Positions 35,180 through 42,724 of a DNA stretch of 64,000 nt are shown in pieces. The notes below the pieces were generated by a model. It saw nothing but the letters and a program-made list of their open reading frames with translations. It had not been told where the DNA came from and did not search any database. Both the position numbers and the translations under genes were made by a program. Position 1 is the first letter of the stretch. Each line of letters starts with the position of its first letter. The DNA comes from Paenibacillus sp. NFR01 (GTDB taxonomy: Bacteria > Bacillota > Bacilli > Paenibacillales > Paenibacillaceae): NCBI RefSeq assembly GCF_900111565.1, contig NZ_FOIK01000001.1:2015309-2079308 (forward strand), written 5' to 3'.

Positions 35180-37465
35180 TTATTTATGTTCTGCCGCCGC
35201 TGTATAAAGGTTCAGCTCCGCGCCAGGTTTACACGGCGTTGGCTCGGTCCCGGTCAACCCGAACGCGAGCGCTTCGGTATTCTCCGCCGCTGCGGTTACC
35301 GTCACCGCCTCGCGGCTGACGCGCAGCCGGTAGATGTTGCCCCGCAGCACGACCGGCAGTTCCACCGCCGTCCAGGCCTTCGGCAGAGACGGGTTCAGGC
35401 GTACCGCAATGCCGTCGAACTGCAGGCCGGCAAAGCCGAGCACCGCCGCCATCCACGCGCCGCCATTCGCGGCGGGATGCGTGCCGCCGATGTACAGGTC
35501 GCCGACGTATTGCTTCGACTCGCCGGTCAAGTCCACCGTCGCCGTCCGCATGAAATACGGGTAACCCCAATCCGGCATACCGACATCCGCCGCAACCAGC
35601 GCATAAATGCACGGGCTGAGGCTGGAGCCATGCTCCGTCCGCGGCTCGTAATATTCCCAGTTGGCTTTTTTAACTTCCTGGCTGAAAGAGCCTTTGAACA
35701 GATTAAGCATCAGCACAACGTCGGCCTGCTTCAGAATCTTGGTGGTGGTCGCCAGTCCGTTGCCGCCGCCCCAGTATTCGTTCTTATGAATGACCCGGGC
35801 TTTCAGATCCGGCAGCGCCACATCCTCCAGCGTCGAATAACGGTCAAACTGCTCGATGACAAGCGACTGCGGGTCCGGCTGCGGCATATAGAATTGCTCC
35901 AGCATTTCCGTGAACTCGCCAAGGAACGGGCCACCGGCAAAGCGGGACTCCAGGGTATTCCAGGCTTCAGGATATTTCGCCTTCATTAACTGCGCCGTCT
36001 GCAGCGCGATGTCCAGCGTCTCGCGGACCAGCGCATTCGTGAAGGCGTTGTTGTTCACTCTTTCATGGTATTCGTCCGGGCCGGTAACATCAAGGATTTC
36101 GAAACGTTTTTTAACCGGATTGTAGTAAGCATAGGAATAGAAGAAACGCGCGCATTCGAAAATAACTTCCGCCCCGCCGTCCCGGAGGATGCTGTCGTCG
36201 CCGGTGAAGGTTACATATTGCCACAGGCCGTGCACGACATCCCCGCTGATATGCACCTGCTTGTCGCGGAAATACGTGCGCATCGGACGTCCGGTAAACA
36301 CGTCGTTGACGTTGAACAGCGTACAGGCGTCGTCTCCGCTGTCCTGGCTCTCCCAGGCATAGAAAGCGCCCAGATAGCCGTATTCCTCCGCCTTACGGCG
36401 CGCCCCGTCCAGCGTGTGGATACGGTACATCATCAGGTTGCGGGCAACGGCGGGATCGGTATGAAGGAAAAACGGCAGCATGAACATTTCCGTATCCCAG
36501 AACACAGCGCCTTTATACACTTGGCCCGACAAACCGCGGGCCGGAATCGACACCTTCTCTGACCCGGTCGGCGCGATGATCAGCAGCTGATAGATGCTGT
36601 AGCGCAGCGCAAACTGCGCGGCATCGTCCCCTTCAATCCGGCAGTCGCTGTGCGCCCACCGGTCCTCCCAGGCTTGGCGGTGTGCGGCAAGCAGCTTGCC
36701 GTAACCGGCTTCCGCGGCGGCCGTCACCGCATGCACGGCAGCGGTAACAGGCTCCTCCGCATCCAGGCCGGTGTATACGGCCGCGTATTTAAACCATTCA
36801 TATGTTTCGCCGGCTTTCAGTTCGGCGGTAATGATCCGGCGCGTTCCCGCTGCGGAGGCCACCGCTTCGCCGAAGCTGCATACGGTCCGCTCGGCGACGG
36901 CCACCGGCAGTTTCAGCTCGCCGGTAATAGCGCTCGATACCAGCGTCTCGCCCTGCAGCTCTTCCTGCCGGCCGAACAGATGGGGACCGTTGATATCCCA
37001 GACGTCGCTATCAATCCCTGTCTCGATAACAACCTTGCAGTCGTGCGTCGCCTGCAAGGTCAACCGGCTGGCCAGCATATGCAGCAGCTCCATGCTGGCA
37101 AAACGTTCGGCGGCAAAAGTCAGCCGGCCTCCGTTCTCCAGCGCGTACACCGTCTCCCGGCGGTGTACCGCGCTGCGGATATCCAGCTCCTGCACGTGTT
37201 CGAGCGGTGCGTGCTCAAGCACGCTAAGCTTCTGCTCACCATAGCGGAGCACGGTGAACAAACCGTTTGGCACGTTGACCGGCTCGCGCCACTTATCGCC
37301 GGCTTTGTCGTATAGGCCGGCCAGGGTCACGGCAGTGAGCTGCGCCTTGCCGTATTCCTCCAGCGTGCCCCGGTAACCCAGGTAGCCGTTGCCGGTCATG
37401 TATTTGTTGCCGTTCGTCGTAATCAGACGTTCTTCATACGAAGTGTCGCTGACCGTCCAGCTCAT
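35180..37465 (-). CDS. GH65 disaccharide phosphorylase-family protein (maltose/kojibiose type)
   Basis: 761 residues from the ATG at 37465, which overlaps the upstream gene's stop (ATGA). Earlier codons are out-of-frame shadow of that gene. The three GH65 parts are visible: an N-terminal beta-sandwich, an (alpha/alpha)6 barrel with phosphate/substrate motif YKGAVFWDTEMFMLPFF (about 317-333) and catalytic Glu465 in DVTGPDEYHERVNNNAFTN, and a C-terminal beta domain with GLQFDGIAVRLNPSLP. It should split an alpha-linked disaccharide with phosphate to beta-glucose 1-phosphate and glucose. Which linkage cannot be read off. Confidence 0.88.
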   Translation of the reverse strand: MSWTVSDTSYEERLITTNGNKYMTGNGYLGYRGTLEEYGKAQLTAVTLAGLYDKAGDKWREPVNVPNGLFTVLRYGEQKLSVLEHAPLEHVQELDIRSAVHRRETVYALENGGRLTFAAERFASMELLHMLASRLTLQATHDCKVVIETGIDSDVWDINGPHLFGRQEELQGETLVSSAITGELKLPVAVAERTVCSFGEAVASAAGTRRIITAELKAGETYEWFKYAAVYTGLDAEEPVTAAVHAVTAAAEAGYGKLLAAHRQAWEDRWAHSDCRIEGDDAAQFALRYSIYQLLIIAPTGSEKVSIPARGLSGQVYKGAVFWDTEMFMLPFFLHTDPAVARNLMMYRIHTLDGARRKAEEYGYLGAFYAWESQDSGDDACTLFNVNDVFTGRPMRTYFRDKQVHISGDVVHGLWQYVTFTGDDSILRDGGAEVIFECARFFYSYAYYNPVKKRFEILDVTGPDEYHERVNNNAFTNALVRETLDIALQTAQLMKAKYPEAWNTLESRFAGGPFLGEFTEMLEQFYMPQPDPQSLVIEQFDRYSTLEDVALPDLKARVIHKNEYWGGGNGLATTTKILKQADVVLMLNLFKGSFSQEVKKANWEYYEPRTEHGSSLSPCIYALVAADVGMPDWGYPYFMRTATVDLTGESKQYVGDLYIGGTHPAANGGAWMAAVLGFAGLQFDGIAVRLNPSLPKAWTAVELPVVLRGNIYRLRVSREAVTVTAAAENTEALAFGLTGTEPTPCKPGAELNLYTAAAEHK

Positions 37466-39768
37466 AGAACAACCGTCCCTTCGCGGCGGGCCAGCTTGGC
37501 GCCTTCCGCATCCACTTTCACCGTTTGGCCGTAAACGACGATCTCTGTGCTGCCGCCTTGCGGCGCGGTGATCATCACCATGTCTTTGGTGACGGCGATG
37601 TTCAGCAGCACGCCCTCGCAGGTTACGTTGAAGCTGTACGAGCTCCACCGTTCCGGCAGCGACGGCTGGAAGCTCAGGCGTTCGCCGTCGGATCGCATGC
37701 CGCCGAAGCCGTATACGATATTCATCCAGGCTGCCGCGATCGAAGTCGTGTGCAGGCCTTCGCGGGTATTGCGGTTGTAGTTGTCCAGGTCCAGACGGGT
37801 CGCGAATTCGAAGAAATTATAGGCTTCCTCATGTTTGCCGATCTCGCTGGCAATGATCGAATGAATGGACGGCGAAAGCGACGACTCATGAATGCATCTC
37901 GGCTCGTAATATTCGTAGTTGATCCGTTTCGCTTCTTCCGTGAATTCGCTGCTGTACAGGAACATGAACATCAGCACATCCGGCTGCTTGATCATGTCGT
38001 AGCGGTACAAGCGGTCGTAAGACCAGTTGGAGTACAGCGGGAATTCCGTAACCGGAATCGAATGGATGTCGATATGCGGCAGATCGAAAAATCCGTCATG
38101 CTCTTCGTATACGCCGGTTGCCTCTTCCAGTGGAATGCGCATATGCTCCGCCTGATTGCTCCAGTTCTGAAGTTCCTCGGCCTGAAGCCCGGTTTTGGCC
38201 GCAAGCTGTGCGTACAGCTCGGGTGCCTGCTCCTTCATTTCGGACAACGTGACCAGCGTGTATTCGAACGATTTTTTGGCCATCAGGTTGATGTAGCAGT
38301 TGTTGTTGACCATGAGCTGGAATTCGTCCGGCCCCATAACGCCAAAATAGCCGTATTCGCCGCTGCGTTGCCCCCATTGGCCGCGGGTTGCATAGAAACG
38401 GCTGATCTGGATCAGCATTTCGGCTCCTTTTTCATGAAGGAATTCACGGTCTCCCGTGTTCTTCACATAATGCCAGATGCCGTAGGAAATCGCGGTGCCG
38501 ACATGCAGCTGCAGGTTGGAGTGCTGCCACAGGTCGCAGCTTTCCGTGCCGTCGATCGTGGAAATCGGGTAGCAGGCGCCTTCGCAGTCAACGGCCTTGG
38601 CCCGTTCCATCGCTTGCGGCAGCGTTTTGTAGCGGAATTCCAGCAGGCTTTTGGCCGCCTTCGGATTATTGAACAGGTAGAACGGCAGGCAGTACGCCTC
38701 CGTATCCCAGAAAGCCAGTCCGCGGTATGCTTCGCCGGTCAAACCCTTGGCTCCGATATTGAAGCCCGGATGATCCCCGTGATAGGTCTGGTAGAGCTGG
38801 AAAATGCAGAAGCGGATGCCCTGCTGGTTCTCCGGATCGCCGTCGATGACGATGTCGCTGGATTCCCAGATGCCTTTCCAATAAGCGGCCTGATCGGCAA
38901 TCACCTGCGCCGGGTCGGCTTTTACCGCTTCTTCCGCAAGCTTAAGGCCTTCGGTCCAAAGCGCGTCATCCTTAAGCGGACTTACGGCTGCGGAATAGTT
39001 GAATGCCAGCTTGGCAAAATCCGCAGTCTCGCCTTCGGTCAGCTTCAGCTTAAAGCTTTTTCCGATAAATTTATCCCGCCGGACCTCCTGCGCGTCAATC
39101 GCCTGGGAAGATTTCAGCGTGAACGCGGAGAACAGCCGGTTCTTCGTGGTCAAGGTCTCGGCCATGATCGCAGACACCGCGCCGGATGCTGCGCCGCGCA
39201 GCTCGTTCCACATGCACTGATGCCGCTCTTCATGAATCGTGCCAAAATCTAGGCCGGAAACGATGTCGGCTTCGCCCGAGAAGTTCAACGGCTCAAACTC
39301 GATCTTTTGCAGCCCCAGATTGGCGTTCGTCATGCTGACCAGCCGGGTAAAACGCAGCTTCAGCTCTTTGCCGCTGCCCAGCTTCCAGACGAATTCGCGC
39401 GTATACGTGCCTGTGCGGAAGTCCAGCGTACGCTTGTAGCCGCTGACGCTGCTGGAGGCGAGATCGAGCTGTTCTCCGTCCACCGTAATCCGAGTGTACA
39501 GCCAGTCCACCGCACTGACCATGTAGCGCAGGAAACGGATGATGCCTTTATAATGGTTGGTTACCGGATTTTCCTCAAATAGGCCATTGAAATAGCTGCC
39601 GAGCAGCATGTCGCCTCCATAGCCTTCCTCCGCATACCCGCGGACGCCCATATATTCGTTGCCGAGCGAAAAAATCGATTCCGACACCCGGTTCCGCTGT
39701 GGATCAAAACCTTCCTCAATTACTGCCCACGGATCTACCTTTAAATATTTGTCCGCTACTTTTGCCAT
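37462..39768 (-). CDS. GH65 family protein, divergent catalytic loop
   Basis: 768 residues from the ATG at 39768 with AAGGAG 10 nt upstream. The GH65 fold is clear: EAYRGLAFWDTEAYCLPFYL (about 346-365), the catalytic-position Glu482 in GVMGPDEFQLMVNNNCYIN, and a terminal domain with GERLSFQPSLPERW. The residues after the catalytic Glu (FQLM instead of YHER in the neighbour) differ from the common phosphorylase pattern, so its substrate or reaction probably differs from the gene downstream. It is first in the GH65-GH65-pgmB operon. Confidence 0.85.
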   Translation of the reverse strand: MAKVADKYLKVDPWAVIEEGFDPQRNRVSESIFSLGNEYMGVRGYAEEGYGGDMLLGSYFNGLFEENPVTNHYKGIIRFLRYMVSAVDWLYTRITVDGEQLDLASSSVSGYKRTLDFRTGTYTREFVWKLGSGKELKLRFTRLVSMTNANLGLQKIEFEPLNFSGEADIVSGLDFGTIHEERHQCMWNELRGAASGAVSAIMAETLTTKNRLFSAFTLKSSQAIDAQEVRRDKFIGKSFKLKLTEGETADFAKLAFNYSAAVSPLKDDALWTEGLKLAEEAVKADPAQVIADQAAYWKGIWESSDIVIDGDPENQQGIRFCIFQLYQTYHGDHPGFNIGAKGLTGEAYRGLAFWDTEAYCLPFYLFNNPKAAKSLLEFRYKTLPQAMERAKAVDCEGACYPISTIDGTESCDLWQHSNLQLHVGTAISYGIWHYVKNTGDREFLHEKGAEMLIQISRFYATRGQWGQRSGEYGYFGVMGPDEFQLMVNNNCYINLMAKKSFEYTLVTLSEMKEQAPELYAQLAAKTGLQAEELQNWSNQAEHMRIPLEEATGVYEEHDGFFDLPHIDIHSIPVTEFPLYSNWSYDRLYRYDMIKQPDVLMFMFLYSSEFTEEAKRINYEYYEPRCIHESSLSPSIHSIIASEIGKHEEAYNFFEFATRLDLDNYNRNTREGLHTTSIAAAWMNIVYGFGGMRSDGERLSFQPSLPERWSSYSFNVTCEGVLLNIAVTKDMVMITAPQGGSTEIVVYGQTVKVDAEGAKLARREGTVVL

Positions 39769-39911
39769 CTCTGATTTCTCCTTCTCCCGAGGTATTTCCG
39801 GGGATGCCCGCGCGGCGCGCAAGCTTTCCGGACGCTCACCTCCTAGATTAGCCCGCACCGTAGCCGAGGCCAATGTCAGGCTGTAACAGAGTTATGTGCA
39901 TTTTTACGGAG
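39769..39911. other. 5' region of the GH65 operon, no confident site
   Basis: Part of the 442-bp gap between the GH65 genes and fnr. On the minus strand I see a possible TGACAT and TAATCT but with 23-bp spacing, so I do not call a promoter. No open frame with a ribosome site. Confidence 0.3.
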
Positions 39912-40030
39912 TTGAAAGAAACGGCGGTTTCAGATATGATCTATATCATGGTGGCCTAAAACGCAAACGGATGTACGCCAAATAAGCAGCTTATCCCGCG
40001 ACAACTGCACGAGAACGCTGCTTTTTTTTG
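39912..40030 (+). ncRNA. Candidate small RNA or orphan leader upstream of fnr
   Basis: A promoter (TTGAAA 39912-39917, 17 bp, TATGAT 39935-39940) is followed about 80 nt later by a terminator-like hairpin: AAGCAGC (39984-39990) with GCTGCTT (40017-40023), then T7. The predicted RNA of about 80 nt has no open frame with a ribosome site. An inverted repeat ATGAT-N4-ATCAT overlaps the -10/start. It matches no riboswitch consensus I know. It could be a free small RNA or a prematurely terminated leader of fnr, 160 bp further on. Confidence 0.5.
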
Positions 40031-40081
40031 AAACCCCGGAGACTTCCGCCACGTAAAACATATCAAATCTCACACATTAGA

Positions 40082-40162
40082 AGTGAAAATAATCACAATG
40101 TTGAAATTTCGACACTTTTTCGCGAAAATTCTTAACCATAATGAGGGATTTCAATGTATAAT
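40082..40162 (+). promoter_or_regulatory. fnr promoter region with FNR box
   Basis: FNR box AGTGAAAATAATCACA (40082-40097) and a -10 TATAAT (40157-40162) with no good -35. The box is about 70 bp upstream of the -10, farther than in adhE and nirB, so control would be of another class, or the box may serve a start I did not identify. Confidence 0.6.
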
Positions 40163-40210
40163 TAATTTAAAATTTACTGAAAAACTGAGGGAATAAAGGG
40201 GATATCGATT

Positions 40211-40930
40211 ATGATAAAGGAATACTACAATGTTATCGAAGCCCACGGGAATACGAACTGTTTCTCCGAACAGAATTTCAACCGACTGCTGGTCACGATG
40301 AAAGAACGCACCGTTCCGGAAGGCTCGCATCTTTTCTGGGAAGGTGACTATTCGGATAAACTGTTCTATCTCAAACGCGGCCGCGTGAAGCTGACCAAAT
40401 CGACTGACGAAGGCAAAGAACTGATTCTTTATATGTATCAAGCCGGCGACATGGTGGGTCAGGCAGACCCGTTCTTCAGCACGAAACACAGCTTTACCGC
40501 CGAAGTCATCGAAGAAAGCGAAGTCGGCGTTATTGAACAAAAGGATCTGGAGATCCTGATTTGCCAGCATTGCGATTTTGCCATCGACTTTATGAAATGG
40601 ATGGGCATCCATCACCGGCTGACCCAAACCAAGTTCCGCGATCTGATGATGTACGGCAAACCCGGCGCGCTTTGCTCCACGCTGATCCGTCTCGGCAACA
40701 CGTACGGCGAGAAGAACGGCGAAAGCATTCTGATCAACAAAAAGATTACGCATACGGATCTGTCCAACATGATCGGTGCCACCCGTGAGAGCGTCAACCG
40801 CATGCTCAGCGATCTGCGTAAAAAGGATGCGGTGGAATACGAAAACGGCATGATCGTTATCAAGGACCTCGGCATGCTGCAGGACATCTGCCACTGCGAG
40901 CTGTGTCCGAACGAAATCTGCCGGATTTAG
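40211..40930 (+). CDS. fnr: Anaerobic regulator FNR (Crp/Fnr family, C-terminal Fe-S type)
   Basis: 239 residues, like B. subtilis FNR. An N-terminal cyclic-nucleotide-type beta-barrel is followed by a dimer helix and an HTH with ITHTDLSNMIGATRESVNRM (about 178-197). The C-terminus ICHCELCPNEICRI supplies Cys227/229/232/237. The Bacillus protein likewise binds its [4Fe-4S] cluster through C-terminal cysteines, unlike the N-terminal cluster of E. coli. AAGGGG lies upstream of the ATG. Predicted targets in this window: pflB, adhE, nirB and fnr itself. Confidence 0.93.
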   Translation: MIKEYYNVIEAHGNTNCFSEQNFNRLLVTMKERTVPEGSHLFWEGDYSDKLFYLKRGRVKLTKSTDEGKELILYMYQAGDMVGQADPFFSTKHSFTAEVIEESEVGVIEQKDLEILICQHCDFAIDFMKWMGIHHRLTQTKFRDLMMYGKPGALCSTLIRLGNTYGEKNGESILINKKITHTDLSNMIGATRESVNRMLSDLRKKDAVEYENGMIVIKDLGMLQDICHCELCPNEICRI

Positions 40931-41012
40931 TTTCCTTATTCATCTTACCCTCTATTCTCCTCAATGAAACATATTTGACCCTAGCATATTCAAAAAAATA
41001 ATAGAGTGGTCA

Positions 41013-41039
41013 CAGACGCCCGCGCGGCGTCTTTTTTTT
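41013..41039 (+). terminator. Terminator of fnr
   Basis: AGACGCC/GGCGTCT stem with a short CGCGC loop, then T8 on the plus strand. Confidence 0.9.
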
Positions 41040-41220
41040 GCGCCATCCGTGCCTGGGCTCGCTTCTGACTCCCATCCCTGCCGGCGCCTTCCCAGGCTTC
41101 CCGCTGCACATCACATCCCAAAAGGAGGAACCGAGTCTCGCATTGTTGGTCCTCGGATGATGTCGCGTGACCTTTTGCTGGTAACAGGTGCCTAAGAGAT
41201 TGCATAGTGTCCTTCATGCG
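41040..41220. other. Gene-free segment, unexplained
   Basis: Part of the 640-bp gap between fnr and nirC. Short open frames exist on both strands but none has a ribosome site and family-like sequence. A small hairpin CCGAG/CTCGG is visible near 41135-41160. Could be decayed coding DNA. Confidence 0.3.
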
Positions 41221-41228
41221 ACGCCCTA

Positions 41229-41365
41229 ACGGACATGAGCGCCGCTATTTACGGGAAATACGCCTATTTCCTGCTGCAACGGACATCAAAGCCGTTATTG
41301 GCCGCCAAAATGCTGAAAATCAGTAGTTGGAAGGCAAATAACGGCTCTCAGGTCCGTAAGGGACG
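41229..41365. repeat. Dispersed intergenic repeat (AACGGACnTGAG ... CCGTTATT), locus 1
   Basis: Units of the form TAACGGACATGAGCGCCGCTATTT, AACGGACATCAAAGCCGTTATTG and, inverted, AATAACGGCTCTCAGGTCCGT. The same core recurs several times at 62583-62790. Alternating direct and inverted copies can form stems. Confidence 0.75.
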
Positions 41366-41374
41366 CGCCAAGGG

Positions 41375-41457
41375 GTCGGAATGTTGGTATTGGCACGTTG
41401 GGGTCGGTGTTGGGGCGTTGGCGTGTTTGCGTTGGCATTGGGATGTTGGTTCTGCAA
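41375..41457. repeat. GTTGG-rich low-complexity tract
   Basis: About 80 bp dominated by degenerate GTTGG(N)1-4 units with almost no C or A runs. No gene signal. Confidence 0.6.
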
Positions 41458-41499
41458 AATTAGAGGAGTAGACTGTCCCCTAACCGGTCTTCGGGACGC

Positions 41500-41539
41500 A
41501 AAAAAGCCGCTCCACGGCTCCAGGGAGCCACAGAACGGC
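41500..41539 (-). terminator. Terminator of the nirBDC operon
   Basis: Minus-strand nested stems GCCGTTC/GAGCGGC and GGCTCC/GGAGCC, then TTTTTTG. Confidence 0.75.
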
Positions 41540-41570
41540 AATCAGTAAGGTGCTTGCTCTTTGCTTGCTG

Positions 41571-42356
41571 TTACTTATTTTTGCTGCGTACCGGCGAAAT
41601 CAGCCAGTATGCCATGCCGACGAATACTCCGCCGCCGACGATGTTACCCAGTGTGACCGGCAGCATATTGTGCATCCAGCCGGCAAGGGTAATGGTGTCC
41701 GGATGGTTTGGCAGCAGCAGCGCTACGCTCAGCAGCGTCATATTGGCGACGCTGTGCTCATAACCGCTGGCGATGAAAGCGAAGAGACACCACCAGATGA
41801 GCACCAGCTTGGCGCTTTCGCTTTTGGCGCGCGAGGACATCCACAGGGCGAGACAGACAAGCCAGTTACACAGAATGCCGCGGAAAAACAGCTCAGAGAA
41901 CGGCAGCGTCATCTTTTTTGCCGCCGCTACGAAGATCAAGTGCTCGGCAGGGGCGGCTTTGAACAGGCCGGTTCCCTGAATGAGCAGCGCCAGGACGACA
42001 GCTCCGGCCACATTGCCGAGGAAAACAACAATCCAGTTCTTCAGCGTGTCCCAGACGCTTGTTCGGCCCGCCAGCGTGCTGACGGTAAAAAACATATTGT
42101 TGCCGGTAAACAGCTCCGAGCCTGCGAACACGACCAGCGTCAGGGCAATCCCGAAGGACGTCCCCATGACGAGCGGCTGAAACGGCGATTTGATGGCGGC
42201 CAGCGGCGCGCCGAGCGTGAAAATTAGGATAATGCCGATTCCGACATAAGCGCCGGCCAGCAGTGCGGCCAAGAAGTATTTGGGTAAGCTTTCATTCATC
42301 TTATCCCGTTTGCCTACCGCCGTTTCTACAATGGTTTCCACGTTTTGTGTGAACAT
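41571..42356 (-). CDS. nirC: Formate/nitrite transporter family channel (NirC-like)
   Basis: 261 residues with the FNT fold: six membrane segments, motifs GSELFTGNNM, GNVAGA, CNWLVCLALWM and the pore His region GYEHSVANM (about 202-210). FNT proteins form pentamers that pass nitrite or formate with protons. It follows nirB-nirD by 27 bp, so nitrite uptake is the best reading; formate export remains possible because pflB is also present. GGGG lies 5 nt before the ATG. Confidence 0.88.
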   Translation of the reverse strand: MFTQNVETIVETAVGKRDKMNESLPKYFLAALLAGAYVGIGIILIFTLGAPLAAIKSPFQPLVMGTSFGIALTLVVFAGSELFTGNNMFFTVSTLAGRTSVWDTLKNWIVVFLGNVAGAVVLALLIQGTGLFKAAPAEHLIFVAAAKKMTLPFSELFFRGILCNWLVCLALWMSSRAKSESAKLVLIWWCLFAFIASGYEHSVANMTLLSVALLLPNHPDTITLAGWMHNMLPVTLGNIVGGGVFVGMAYWLISPVRSKNK

Positions 42357-42383
42357 CGTTTCCCCGCCATTCTTAATAAATTG

Positions 42384-42704
42384 TTATACTGCAATAATTA
42401 CCGCGCCTTCTTCCAGGCGTACCGGGAACGTCCGTACCTTGCCGTGGTCCGGCGCCTGCACGTCGCCGGTCTCAAGATCGATTTTCCAGTCATACAGCGG
42501 GTCGTACAAATACTTGCCGGAGACGATCCCCTCGGCGAGCGGCCCGCCTTTCGGATGAGGATTTTTGTTCTCTACGGCGAAGAAGCGGCCGTCCGAAATG
42601 CGGAATACGGCAAGCTCGATTTCGCCGGCCTGCACAACCCGGCCGATCTGCGGCAGAAAGCTTTCCGCCGCGCCAACTTTGAATACTTTTTCGGTCAGTT
42701 CCAT
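42384..42704 (-). CDS. nirD: Nitrite reductase (NADH) small subunit NirD
   Basis: 106 residues from the ATG at 42704, the same length as Bacillus NirD; an ATG three codons earlier (42713), almost touching GAGGGG, is the alternative. The Rieske-like fold is present (GPLAEGIVSGKYLYDPLYDW), but the [2Fe-2S] ligands Cys-x-His and Cys-x2-His are replaced (NPH and DPLY), as is normal for NirD, which carries no cluster. Partner of NirB, translated 20 bp after it. Confidence 0.92.
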   Translation of the reverse strand: MELTEKVFKVGAAESFLPQIGRVVQAGEIELAVFRISDGRFFAVENKNPHPKGGPLAEGIVSGKYLYDPLYDWKIDLETGDVQAPDHGKVRTFPVRLEEGAVIIAV

Positions 42705-42724
42705 GTTTCTCATCCGCCCCTCGT

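Noticed and set aside
39945..40030. Known riboswitch (cyclic-di-GMP, guanidine, fluoride or pfl/ZTP type) upstream of fnr
   Set aside because: Checked by eye for the conserved cores of these classes; only short chance matches such as ACGCAAA were found.
40990..41217. 75-residue minus-strand ORF after fnr
   Set aside because: It runs back through the fnr terminator and shows no protein family features.
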